NCBI GenBank assembly: GCA_046309775.1
Contig: JBKCOM010000189.1
Coordinates: 1 to 13,757 of the forward strand
Length of the DNA stretch: 13,757 nucleotides
Origin: JAIXWP01 sp046309775
GTDB taxonomy: Bacteria; Bacteroidota; Bacteroidia; Flavobacteriales_D; Sanyastnellaceae
Reading direction: 5' to 3'
The notes beneath the pieces are model-generated. The model saw nothing but the letters and a program-made list of their open reading frames with translations. It was not told the origin of the DNA and searched no databases. The position numbers were made by a program, and so were the translations under genes. Numbering within the stretch: position 1 is the stretch's first letter; the number at the start of each line of letters is the position of its first letter. This document shows, one piece after another, positions 1 through 6,851 of the stretch.

Positions 1-77
1 CCAGCTTCAATGAGTTGAACTTGAGACTTCTTAAAGTCCTCTGTAAATTGTCTCCGACGACGTTCTTCTGTTGTCAT
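1..77 (-). CDS. IS3-type transposase OrfA, N-terminal fragment cut by the window edge
   Basis: Reading the minus strand from an ATG at 77 gives 25 codons that run off the window: MTTEERRRRQFTEDFKKSQ followed by VQLIEAG. A short basic start followed by R-x-F-T-E-x-F-K and a helical segment is the usual beginning of the helix-turn-helix OrfA of IS3-family elements, which binds the element ends before OrfAB-mediated transposition. Only about a quarter of a normal OrfA is visible, so neither intactness nor the downstream OrfB can be judged. The gene points away from the sulfur operon and is separated from its last gene by 88 bp. Assignment to the broad IS3/IS911 group rests on this N-terminal pattern alone. 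Confidence 0.6.
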   Translation of the reverse strand, partial: MTTEERRRRQFTEDFKKSQVQLIEA

Positions 78-128
78 AACGCGTTAAATTTAGAGACTTT
101 TCAACAAATAAGCTGTCAACCTATTTCA
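1..128 (-). mobile_element. End of a probable IS3-type insertion sequence, continuing beyond the window
   Basis: Upstream of the OrfA start (minus strand), a segment beginning at base 128 reads TGAAATAGGTTGACAG. It starts with TG and contains TTGACA. IS3-family terminal repeats usually begin with TG and often embed a -35-like TTGACA that drives the transposase. I therefore place the probable left end of the element at about 128, leaving roughly 37 bp between it and the transporter stop codon. The partner inverted repeat and target duplication lie outside the window, so the boundary is an inference. Confidence 0.4.
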
Positions 129-165
129 TGAGAGAACACAAAGAACAAGGAACAAAGACGAGAAC

Positions 166-1062
166 CTAAACTAGTTTCCATAAAATTCTCAAACTCCAAA
201 TGCCACTGAGGATTCCTATGAGCAGATAACTCCACTTCTTGGAAAGTTTGCCTGCAAGGAGGGCGGCAACAGGGGCGGCAATAACCCCTCCTGCTATCAA
301 GCCCATCACAATCTGCCAATGCTGCATTCCTATAAAAAGAAAAAATGTAAATGCACTCGCGAAAGTGACAAAGAACTCAGTCAAGCTCACACTTCCAATA
401 ATAGCCTTAGGTTCGCGACTCGTGCGAAGCAGCGTGCTCGTTACAAGCGGTCCCCAGCCCCCACCCCCAAACGAATCCAAAAATCCACCAACGGCCGCCA
501 ACGTGCGCATTCGCTTTACTTCATGATGGATAAAAACTTTTTTGAAAAAAAGAAAAATGTACTTTACAGATAAAAACAAAATGTACACCGCCAAGAGAGG
601 TTTGACATAGCGCGCATACTCATCGCCCAATACACTCAACATTACAGCTCCGACCACCGCTCCAATGACTCCGGGAATAACAAGTTTCCAGAACAATTTC
701 TTATCCACATTTCCCAATTTCCAATGAGAAAATCCCCCAGCTCCAGAGGTGAAAATTTCACTGCTGTGTATACTCGAACTCACCGCCGCTAGAGGAATAT
801 TAAAGGACAAGAGAAAGGATGCGGATACAATTCCATACCCCATCCCCAAAGCGCCATCGATGAGCTGCGCGATAAAGCCTGCAAGGGCGCACCAAAAAAA
901 CACTTCATCAATGAAACTGCTTTCGCCCAAACTCAAATGCGTAGCAACACACGTCGCTACCACCAATGTCGGCAGTCCGAGCACAAACCACCACCGTCCC
1001 TTGATGATGGATTTAATGTTGGTCGTATATGACTGCTGCAAGGGTCTGGTGATTAATTTCAT
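166..1062 (-). CDS. TauE/SafE-family (DUF81) membrane transporter, probable sulfite or sulfur-compound permease
   Basis: A 298-residue polytopic membrane protein with about eight hydrophobic spans. The two family signatures are visible: GFIAQLIDGALGMGYG near residues 63-78 and a glycine cluster GGFLDSFGGGGWGP near 192-205, which mark the two repeat halves of TauE/SafE proteins. These carry sulfite, sulfoacetate or other organosulfur anions across the inner membrane. Direction and substrate cannot be read from sequence, but its place as last gene of cysH-cysD-cysN suggests sulfate uptake or disposal of excess sulfite. The ATG at 1062 overlaps the end of cysN by 50 bp. A TTG three bases earlier is possible. 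A later GTG in the first membrane span would remove the overlap but shorten the N-terminus. Length is normal for the family. Confidence 0.88.
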   Translation of the reverse strand: MKLITRPLQQSYTTNIKSIIKGRWWFVLGLPTLVVATCVATHLSLGESSFIDEVFFWCALAGFIAQLIDGALGMGYGIVSASFLLSFNIPLAAVSSSIHSSEIFTSGAGGFSHWKLGNVDKKLFWKLVIPGVIGAVVGAVMLSVLGDEYARYVKPLLAVYILFLSVKYIFLFFKKVFIHHEVKRMRTLAAVGGFLDSFGGGGWGPLVTSTLLRTSREPKAIIGSVSLTEFFVTFASAFTFFLFIGMQHWQIVMGLIAGGVIAAPVAALLAGKLSKKWSYLLIGILSGIWSLRILWKLV

Positions 1063-2254
1063 CAATAAGAATCGCGGTGTTCAGAGGACCATTGTCCTTC
1101 GCGAAAAGAAGAGGCTTTTGAGACCTTATTGTAACAAATACAATATCATTCAATGCGATTTCTTCTACTCCTTCTACCTGCTGAAATTCCTGAATATCTA
1201 TCTTATACTCAATAGAAGTAATGACTGCACGAGTCAAGGCACTATTTTGTTGCAAAAGCACCTTCTGCCCTACCCTTCCCTTCTTCTCCGAAAACCAGCA
1301 TAGTCTTGCTTGAAATGTATTCGTCCCCTCTTGACTAGTCTCTGAACTTCGTATCACATCGCCGCGTGAAATGTCAACATCATCTTCTAGTTCGAGTGTA
1401 TAAACACCGCTTTCCGCGGCAGTTTGCAGAAGTTCGCCCGCCGACCAAATATGCTTGACTTTTGTTTGAATGCCCGATGGAAAAACACTTACCTGACTTC
1501 CTACTTCCAATCTTCCCCTTTGTAAGGAGCCCATATATCCTCTGAAATCATGAAGTTCCGCAGACTGAGGTCGATTGACATATTGAACTTGAAAATGTGT
1601 ATGTCCATCTTGATTGATTTTTTCAACAGGCAACTCTTCCAATACATCAAGAATCGTTTGTCCTTTATACCATGTCATATTGGTAGATACATCGGTAATA
1701 TTATCCCCATGCAATGCGGCAATGGGGATGATGAACGGATTGTTTAATTGAAGTTTGTCACATAACCTCAAACACTGCTCTTTAATGGATTCAAATTGAA
1801 CCTGATCGAAATCAATCAAGTCCATTTTATTAATGGCAAAAATGACCTGTTGAATATTCATCAAAGATGCAATGTATGAGTGTCTGCGCGTTTGTTCAAT
1901 CACTCCCGTGCGCGCATCTACGAGTAGCACAATGGCGTGCGCCGTGCTCGCCGCAGTGACCATGTTTCGTGTGTATTGAGTATGACCGGGTGCGTCCGCG
2001 ATGATATACTTTCTGCGTGGTGTGCTGAAATATTTGTAAGCCACATCAATGGTGATACCTTGCTCGCGTTCCGCTCGCAAGCCATCAGTCAGGAGCGCCA
2101 AATCCACCTCATTACCATTGTTGTTCTTACTTTGCTTTTGCAGCGTTTCCAATTGATCCACAAGAATATTTTTACTATCGTACAAAAGCCTTCCGATCAA
2201 GGTGCTTTTTCCATCATCCACGCTTCCTGCGGTGAGAAATCTCAATAGTTCCAT
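1013..2254 (-). CDS. cysN: Sulfate adenylyltransferase subunit 1 (GTPase subunit)
   Basis: A 413-residue translation-factor-like GTPase that couples GTP hydrolysis to the formation of adenosine 5'-phosphosulfate (APS) by its partner CysD. GTPase motifs are intact: P-loop GSVDDGKS (residues 10-17), switch I REQGIT (63-68), DAPGH (87-91) and NKMD (142-145). Beta-barrel domains II and III of EF-Tu type follow. The frame is open further upstream, but those 39 extra codons overlap cysD and precede the family's usual start, so the ATG at 2254 giving MELLRFLTAGSVDDGKS is preferred. It lies 10 bp after the cysD stop. There is no fused or separate APS kinase (CysC), consistent with direct use of APS by the CysH encoded in the same operon. 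Confidence 0.95.
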   Translation of the reverse strand: MELLRFLTAGSVDDGKSTLIGRLLYDSKNILVDQLETLQKQSKNNNGNEVDLALLTDGLRAEREQGITIDVAYKYFSTPRRKYIIADAPGHTQYTRNMVTAASTAHAIVLLVDARTGVIEQTRRHSYIASLMNIQQVIFAINKMDLIDFDQVQFESIKEQCLRLCDKLQLNNPFIIPIAALHGDNITDVSTNMTWYKGQTILDVLEELPVEKINQDGHTHFQVQYVNRPQSAELHDFRGYMGSLQRGRLEVGSQVSVFPSGIQTKVKHIWSAGELLQTAAESGVYTLELEDDVDISRGDVIRSSETSQEGTNTFQARLCWFSEKKGRVGQKVLLQQNSALTRAVITSIEYKIDIQEFQQVEGVEEIALNDIVFVTIRSQKPLLFAKDNGPLNTAILIDEINHQTLAAVIYDQH

Positions 2255-2264
2255 TTCAACTTTA

Positions 2265-3164
2265 TTAGAAATAACCGTTCTTCTTTCTGTCTTCCATAGC
2301 CGCCTCAGACATGCGATCATCGATGCGCGTTTCGCCGCGTTCGCTAATGCGTGAAGAGATGATCTCATCAATTACCGCATCAAGTGAATCTGCATTGCTT
2401 TCTACGGCTGCCGTGCATGTCATATCGCCAACGGTTCGGTAGCGCACGCGCTTAGTCGTGATCTCGTCAGTATTTTCAATGCTAATAAATTCATTGGTGG
2501 CAAGCCATTGATTACCGTAACGAATCACCTCGCGATCATGCGCGAAATAGATCGAAGGAAGTGTAATGTTCTCCTGACGGATATAATTCCATACGTCCAA
2601 CTCTGTCCAATTGCTGATGGGAAAGACGCGCACGTTCTGTCCTTTTGAAATCTGACCGTTGTAAATATTCCAGATTTCCGGGCGTTGATTTTTTGGATCC
2701 CAAGTTCCAAACTCATCCCTGACAGAGAATATTCGCTCCTTGGCACGTGCCTTCTCTTCATCTCTGCGTGCGCCACCAATACACGCATCGAATTCAAACT
2801 CCTCAATGGTGTCAAGGAGCGTATAGCTCTGAAGGGCATTTCGAGAAGGAAACTTCCCGCCCGGTTCGCTCAACCCATGTTTTGCAATAGAATCCGCAAC
2901 ATGACGGACAATTAATTTTGCTTTCAATCTCTCAGCAAGCGCATCCCGATATGCGAGCGCTTCATGGAAATTATGACCTGTATCAATGTGTACCAGCGGA
3001 AAAGGAATATGTGCGGGCTTGAATAATTTACTTGCCAAATGAACCAACACGATTGAGTCTTTTCCCCCGCTAAATAAAAGCGCAGGGCGTTCAAATTGCC
3101 CCATCACTTCCAATAAAATATGCATCGCTTCTTCTTCAAGCGCTTTTAAATGATTGATGACCAT
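2265..3164 (-). CDS. cysD: Sulfate adenylyltransferase subunit 2 (catalytic)
   Basis: A 299-residue cytoplasmic enzyme of the PP-loop ATP pyrophosphatase superfamily. With CysN it adenylylates sulfate from ATP to give APS and pyrophosphate. The PP-loop SGGKDS sits at residues 32-37. The following HIDTGHNF, GGARRDEEKARAKER and FPISNWTELDVWNYI stretches are hallmarks of CysD, and the C-terminus ends in RKKNGYF as in typical members. Start choice: the open frame extends 42 codons upstream into cysH, but the ATG at 3164 gives MVINHLKALEEEAMHI, the normal N-terminus, and starts 4 bp after the cysH stop. Tight spacing on both sides indicates co-translation within the operon. Confidence 0.96.
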   Translation of the reverse strand: MVINHLKALEEEAMHILLEVMGQFERPALLFSGGKDSIVLVHLASKLFKPAHIPFPLVHIDTGHNFHEALAYRDALAERLKAKLIVRHVADSIAKHGLSEPGGKFPSRNALQSYTLLDTIEEFEFDACIGGARRDEEKARAKERIFSVRDEFGTWDPKNQRPEIWNIYNGQISKGQNVRVFPISNWTELDVWNYIRQENITLPSIYFAHDREVIRYGNQWLATNEFISIENTDEITTKRVRYRTVGDMTCTAAVESNADSLDAVIDEIISSRISERGETRIDDRMSEAAMEDRKKNGYF

Positions 3165-3168
3165 AATT

Positions 3169-3891
3169 TCAATTTGAATTTCTTTCGGCGTGCAAGCCAC
3201 ATTCTTTTTTAGAAGCATCTTCCCACCACCATCTTCCTGCTCTTGCGTTCTCTCCCGGTGCAACAGCCCTTGTACAAGGTGCGCAACCAATGCTCATAAA
3301 TCCCTTATCGTGAAGCTTATTATATGGAACGTGGTATCGATCGATATAATGATCCACCATTTCATCGGTCCAGTGAAACAAAGGCTGCACCTTGTATAAA
3401 TTTCTCGTAGCGTCCCATTCCACAAAATTCATCGCAGCCCTATTCTCCGAATGGATAGCGCGAATTCCATTAAACCAAATATTACTACCCTCCAAGGCTC
3501 GATTTAATGGCTCTACCTTCCTAATGTGACAGCACTTTTTTCTTAAAGCGACACTTTCATAAAACAAATTTGGACCAAATTCAGTAGTCATTGCCTCCAC
3601 CGCATGATCATTTGGGAAGTATGAAAGAATAGGCCTTTTATATTTTTCGATGGTACGCGACCAAACGCTATACGTTTCTGGAAAGAGTCTTCCTGTATCT
3701 AATGTAAATACCTCAATCGGTAAGTTATTACGAGCTATAACATCAAAAATGACTTGATCTTCTTTACTGAAGCTTGTCGAAAAAACAGCCTTGCCACCCA
3801 GATTGCCCAATGCCAAAAGGATTGTGTCTTCGATTCCCTGTGATCGTTGCAATAGGCCATTCAACTTTTCCGTATTAGATTGCGTCATCAT
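3169..3891 (-). CDS. cysH: Adenylyl-sulfate (APS) reductase, thioredoxin-dependent, 4Fe-4S type
   Basis: A 240-residue PAPS/APS reductase-family protein that reduces activated sulfate to sulfite with electrons from thioredoxin. The PP-loop-like STSFSKEDQ (38-46) and TLDTGRL (63-69) bind the nucleotide. The catalytic cysteine is in KECGLH near the C-terminus (Cys231). Two cysteine pairs, KKCC (120-121) and CAPC (203 and 206), are the ligands of the 4Fe-4S cluster that separates APS reductases from cluster-free PAPS reductases. The use of APS fits the absence of cysC here. Two adjacent ATGs (3891 and 3888) are possible starts. First gene of the operon, divergent from the Rrf2 regulator, with a candidate promoter element almost abutting the start codon. 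Confidence 0.93.
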   Translation of the reverse strand: MMTQSNTEKLNGLLQRSQGIEDTILLALGNLGGKAVFSTSFSKEDQVIFDVIARNNLPIEVFTLDTGRLFPETYSVWSRTIEKYKRPILSYFPNDHAVEAMTTEFGPNLFYESVALRKKCCHIRKVEPLNRALEGSNIWFNGIRAIHSENRAAMNFVEWDATRNLYKVQPLFHWTDEMVDHYIDRYHVPYNKLHDKGFMSIGCAPCTRAVAPGENARAGRWWWEDASKKECGLHAERNSN

Positions 3892-3898
3892 AAGACCG

Positions 3899-3906
3899 CA
3901 AACTTA
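3899..3906 (-). promoter_or_regulatory. Candidate -7 promoter element of the cysH operon
   Basis: On the minus strand the sequence TAAGTTTG matches the Bacteroidota -7 consensus TAnnTTTG exactly. It ends 7 bp before the first possible cysH ATG, so the transcript would have a leader of only a few nucleotides. No clear TTG-type -33 element lies at the expected distance. The region where it should be overlaps the palindrome at 3920-3944, which suggests control by a protein bound there. Confidence 0.45.
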
Positions 3907-3919
3907 TGAAAAATTTTTT

Positions 3920-3944
3920 AATACCTACTATATTGGTAGGAATT
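3920..3944. promoter_or_regulatory. Palindromic operator candidate between cysH and the Rrf2 regulator
   Basis: A 25-bp imperfect palindrome of the form AATnCCTAC, seven central bases, GTAGGnATT, centred at about 3932 in the 73-bp divergent intergenic region. A third half-site GTAGG follows at 3945-3949. Rrf2-family dimers generally bind symmetric AT-rich sites of this size. The position suits both autoregulation of the Rrf2 gene (the centre contains TATATTGG, one mismatch from a -7 element) and control of cysH. The palindrome is seen directly. The identity of the binding protein is inferred. Confidence 0.6.
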
Positions 3945-3964
3945 GTAGGATTATTGGAAAAATT

Positions 3965-4411
3965 ATGCTTAATAAACGATCCAGATATGCCATAAAAGCC
4001 CTCGTGCAGATTGCAAGGGCCAATGCTATGGAGCAACCCGCTTCCGTAGCATCCATCGTTGAACAAACGACCATTCCACAAAAATTTCTCGAAGCCATAT
4101 TGCAGGACCTGAAAGTGGGAGGCTTTGTGACCAGCAAAAAAGGCAGCGCCGGCGGTTATTATTTGGCAAAGACTGCTGATGAAATCAACCTGTCTGATCT
4201 TATCAGGGTAATGAATGGTCCAATAGCAATGGTATCGTGTGTGAGCTTAAACTATTATGAACCTTGTGAATATTGCATGGATGAAAAAACATGTGGTATC
4301 CATGCCGTAATGGAAGAAGTGCGGGACGCAAGCCTTGCAATTTTGAATAAAACAACGATAGCCACCATCATACAGAGAGAAGAAAAACTACTAAAACCAA
4401 AGAAAAGATGA
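3965..4411 (+). CDS. Rrf2-family transcriptional regulator with IscR-like cysteines
   Basis: A 148-residue regulator. The winged helix-turn-helix covers residues 1-70: MLNKRSRYAIKAL, the recognition region IPQKFLEAILQDL, and the wing KKGSAGGYYLAK, all classic for Rrf2. Cysteines follow at 92, 101, 104 and 110 in the arrangement C-x8-C-x2-C-x5-C-G-I-H. IscR uses three cysteines and a histidine in the equivalent region to hold a 2Fe-2S cluster, so cluster or redox sensing is plausible. CymR-type members instead sense cysteine synthase complexes. Divergence from cysHDN and the shared palindrome suggest it controls sulfate assimilation. The frame is open upstream to 3791, but that part overlaps cysH antisense. 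The ATG at 3965 gives the family start and follows GGAAA. Its stop overlaps the next start (ATGA). Confidence 0.9.
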   Translation: MLNKRSRYAIKALVQIARANAMEQPASVASIVEQTTIPQKFLEAILQDLKVGGFVTSKKGSAGGYYLAKTADEINLSDLIRVMNGPIAMVSCVSLNYYEPCEYCMDEKTCGIHAVMEEVRDASLAILNKTTIATIIQREEKLLKPKKR

Positions 4412-5781
4412 ATTATCACTTGAAGATGTCACTTATGGCCATTCTCCTTTTGGGAGCATTGGTAAGAGGTTGTTCGCGCGCAGGTAAAGCCGCCGACGGC
4501 GCTGCTGACCTCAGCAAAGCCTCACGACTAAATCGAATAGACGATGCGGCTGGATTGGGCGCTAGCTCGCGAGCCATCGATGATGTTGCCTATCTCGATC
4601 CCAATATCGTGAGCGCACGCTTTTCTATGTTCGAAATCAATCATATCAATAATCTTCCGAAAAATTCATTTATATCAAAGGCCTATAAATCATCAGAAGG
4701 TTTGAGCCCAAATATGCGCTTGAAAACACTTCAAATGGAATTGATGCCTCCGAGCGTTAAGTCCAACCTTCTAAGGGATAATGGCGGGCACCTCTATTCT
4801 GTGATGATGGGTAAAAAAATCAACGCAGAAGAAGCGGCTGCGTTGCAAACATTATTTGAAGTACCCGTGAAAGCTACCGACGAAGCTCTCGACGGATTCC
4901 ACTATATTTCATCAAAACTGCCGAAAAACTTAGATGAATATGACCGCATTGAAGAAATAAGATATGCTCAAGCTATTAATCGACAAATAAGCAACAATAA
5001 GAAAATTCAAGAGATCTATCAGCCCAGACTATCAGGTACATATGGTGAAAAAACCATGGATGATTTCAGTGAATTATGGACAAAAAAAGGAAATCGCAAA
5101 CGTCAAACCGTCATAGTTGACGAACCCATTGCACCAGAGCAAGCGAAGACATTATCCTTTCACAAAATCAAAGCTGTATTTCATGCACGGCATCTGTTCG
5201 ATTCACACGGGGATGATAAAGAGATTGACGCTAAAATCATTTTTTTAATTAACAACGACGTCGAGCAATTTGCATCTGTCAATAGTCTCCAAAATATAGA
5301 TGCAACTAGAATAAGGAAGAATATTCTTCAACTAAAAGGAACCCCCGGAGTATTGGTGGTAAACGAAATCTCAGAATTGGTCGAACTTGTAAAGAACAAA
5401 AAAATAACCGCGAAAAGTCTGAATATCATCATTGGAAGAGATGCCACTGGTGAAATGTATAAATTGTCCGCATCCAAAGAAGAAGTGCCATTCTATAGTA
5501 TTAATCCAATTCCAGGCAGCACGAAAGACATCGTCTATTCCCAGATAGCGCCCCCCAACTGGGATTTGATTCTAAAGGTATTTGGTAAAAACCGACTATT
5601 GAAAGCAAAAGATAAAATTGAACTCGCTGAAAAAATTGCATCTGAGTTTGTGGAAAATATCAAAAAAGAGAATCTATTCATTGAAAATGCAGTTATCAAT
5701 TTTGATATGACGCCTTTCAATTACGGATTTATCAATATTACTTATATATACAAAGAGGAGTTGACCTCTCAAACAAATTAG
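4408..5781 (+). CDS. Putative lipoprotein of unknown function, translationally coupled to the Rrf2 regulator
   Basis: I do not recognise this 457-residue protein. The N-terminus MNYHLKMSLMAILLLGALVRGC resembles a lipoprotein signal peptide with Cys22 as the lipid-modified residue. Arg at position -2 is unusual, so export is likely but lipidation less certain. An Ala/Asp/Ser-rich linker follows (about 24-60), then a mixed helical region (60-240) rich in charged residues. A C-terminal region (240-450) alternates hydrophobic strands and helices (IDAKIIFLINND, TPGVLVVNEI, KSLNIIIGRDATGEMYKL), suggesting an alpha/beta fold. No further membrane span is seen. The ATG overlaps the regulator's stop codon (ATGA), so the two are probably co-translated. 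A start at Met7 would lose the only N-terminal Lys. The next lipoprotein gene lies 13 bp downstream. Confidence 0.75.
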   Translation: MNYHLKMSLMAILLLGALVRGCSRAGKAADGAADLSKASRLNRIDDAAGLGASSRAIDDVAYLDPNIVSARFSMFEINHINNLPKNSFISKAYKSSEGLSPNMRLKTLQMELMPPSVKSNLLRDNGGHLYSVMMGKKINAEEAAALQTLFEVPVKATDEALDGFHYISSKLPKNLDEYDRIEEIRYAQAINRQISNNKKIQEIYQPRLSGTYGEKTMDDFSELWTKKGNRKRQTVIVDEPIAPEQAKTLSFHKIKAVFHARHLFDSHGDDKEIDAKIIFLINNDVEQFASVNSLQNIDATRIRKNILQLKGTPGVLVVNEISELVELVKNKKITAKSLNIIIGRDATGEMYKLSASKEEVPFYSINPIPGSTKDIVYSQIAPPNWDLILKVFGKNRLLKAKDKIELAEKIASEFVENIKKENLFIENAVINFDMTPFNYGFINITYIYKEELTSQTN

Positions 5782-5785
5782 TTAA

Positions 5786-5790
5786 TAGGG
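5786..5790 (+). promoter_or_regulatory. Ribosome-binding-like site of the second lipoprotein gene
   Basis: TAGGG ends four bases before the ATG at 5795, within the 13-bp gap between the two lipoprotein genes. It is one of the few purine-rich Shine-Dalgarno-like stretches in the window and supports this start and separate initiation within a shared transcript. Confidence 0.4.
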
Positions 5791-5794
5791 AATA

Positions 5795-6781
5795 ATGAGA
5801 TATATTTTTTATCTAATGGTTCTATCGTTTGCCCTCGCTGGCTGTAAGCGCTTGGATGAAGGTTCCATAAATCCTATAATTGGTAATATCAGTGCCGAGC
5901 ATTTTTACACACCATCAGAATGCAATTCACTGACCGAAAAACAACGCATTGGCGCACATCTCAGCTATGCATATCAACTCTTGAAAGAACGCACTGAAGC
6001 GATGCCTGAGAGCGAGATAAAACAGAAGCGCTTTGTTATCTTGGAACATTTGCGTAACTATATCCGTCGTGGGGAGTTTCCTATTAATTCAAAATATGAA
6101 GAAAGAAGACCCTGTTTTATTGATGAAAAAGGGACCTATTGCGCAGTTGGATACCTGATTCAACAAACAGCAGGAAGTGCCTTAGCAGAAAAGATTAATT
6201 CATTATTCCAATATGAATTTCTTTCAAAAATGCAACTACCCGAACTAAGCGAATGGGTATCACTTTCAGGATTTAGTGTTGAAGAGATGGCGACTATTCA
6301 ACCGACGTATGGGAAAATTGTGGTTAAAAACTCCATAACCGTTGGAGGAGGAATGAGCTATCGCGGGCTCAACAACGGCTATCCTTCGTTCCGTTTAAGC
6401 TATGGCGGCAATATAAAAGACAAATTGCGTTCCCTCCACGGAAGAATGGAGATGGTCGGGCAAAATGATTTCTACTCCACCATTAGTTATGGCTACGCCA
6501 TCCCATTAAGTACGAAGAAGGCATACTTGCGCAATCGAAGAATAGGGGCTTTTATTGGCACAGGATTGCTTGTGGAAGAAGGAAAAACTTCGTGGATGCT
6601 CAAGCCAGAAATACAATTGAATATTTTCAATGCGTTTATATTTAAGCGATTTGATCTGGCGGGAGTCGTTGGGTACGCGTATGACATTTCTTTAAATAAT
6701 GAGAGTTTGTTTCCAACTAACAGGAATGACTTTTCATTTCATCTCATCCTCTCTAGAACAAAAGTAGGAGTTACGTATTGA
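5795..6781 (+). CDS. Lipoprotein with a 'CFID..GTYCAVGYLI' domain and beta-rich C-terminus, function unknown
   Basis: A 328-residue protein. Its signal peptide ends in a good lipobox, LAGC (14-17). Residues about 40-172 hold a compact helical domain: EHLRNYIRRGEFPINS, then RRPCFIDEKGTYCAVGYLI (105-122), then LSEWVSLSGFSVEEMATIQPTYG. From memory, this combination (a fixed 'F-D-x-x-G-x-x-C-A-V-x-x-L-I' core followed by 'W...SG.s.eE.a.IQP.Y') recurs in exported hypothetical proteins of Bacteroidota and some other bacteria, with no function I know of. Cysteines 43, 107 and 116 could form a disulfide. Residues 176-328 alternate strands with Gly and aromatic residues (TVGGGMSYRG, IGAFIGTGLLV, VVGYAYDISL) and end in VGVTY, like a small outer-membrane barrel. 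Probably co-transcribed with the preceding lipoprotein and Rrf2 regulator. Confidence 0.78.
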   Translation: MRYIFYLMVLSFALAGCKRLDEGSINPIIGNISAEHFYTPSECNSLTEKQRIGAHLSYAYQLLKERTEAMPESEIKQKRFVILEHLRNYIRRGEFPINSKYEERRPCFIDEKGTYCAVGYLIQQTAGSALAEKINSLFQYEFLSKMQLPELSEWVSLSGFSVEEMATIQPTYGKIVVKNSITVGGGMSYRGLNNGYPSFRLSYGGNIKDKLRSLHGRMEMVGQNDFYSTISYGYAIPLSTKKAYLRNRRIGAFIGTGLLVEEGKTSWMLKPEIQLNIFNAFIFKRFDLAGVVGYAYDISLNNESLFPTNRNDFSFHLILSRTKVGVTY

Positions 6782-6782
6782 A

Positions 6783-6810
6783 AAGGACTGACACGCAAGG
6801 ACTGATTCGC
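6783..6810. repeat. Two tandem 14-bp repeats after the lipoprotein gene
   Basis: AAGGACTGACACGC (6783-6796) is followed directly by AAGGACTGATTCGC (6797-6810), 12 of 14 bases identical. The pair begins within 2 bp of the lipoprotein stop codon. It may be a small duplication or a repeated protein-binding site. No function can be assigned. Confidence 0.55.
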
Positions 6811-6822
6811 AAAAAGTGAATC
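6804..6822 (+). terminator. Weak hairpin after the lipoprotein operon
   Basis: GATTCGC (6804-6810) can pair with GTGAATC (6816-6822) around an AAAAA loop, with one G-U pair. There is no run of T after it, so it is not a canonical intrinsic terminator. It could be an mRNA 3'-end stabiliser. It partly uses the second 14-bp repeat. Confidence 0.25.
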
Positions 6823-6851
6823 GAAATAGATACTCACTGTTTACACATCCG

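Noticed and set aside
129..165. Purine-rich AAAGAACAAGGAACAAAG stretch beside the IS end
   Set aside because: Low-complexity sequence with no hairpin, promoter or coding signal I can defend.
749..1303. 184-codon plus-strand open frame opposite tauE and cysN
   Set aside because: Antisense to two well-supported genes, with low-complexity basic translation and no recognisable motif.
2255..2371. Longer CysN start at 2371
   Set aside because: The additional 39 residues overlap cysD and precede the conserved MELLRFLTAGSVDDGKS start.
2525..2839. 104-codon minus-strand frame inside cysD
   Set aside because: Out-of-frame shadow of a conserved enzyme gene.
3165..3290. Longer CysD start at 3290
   Set aside because: The extension lies wholly in the conserved 3' end of cysH and is absent from the family. 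The ATG at 3164 gives the standard N-terminus.
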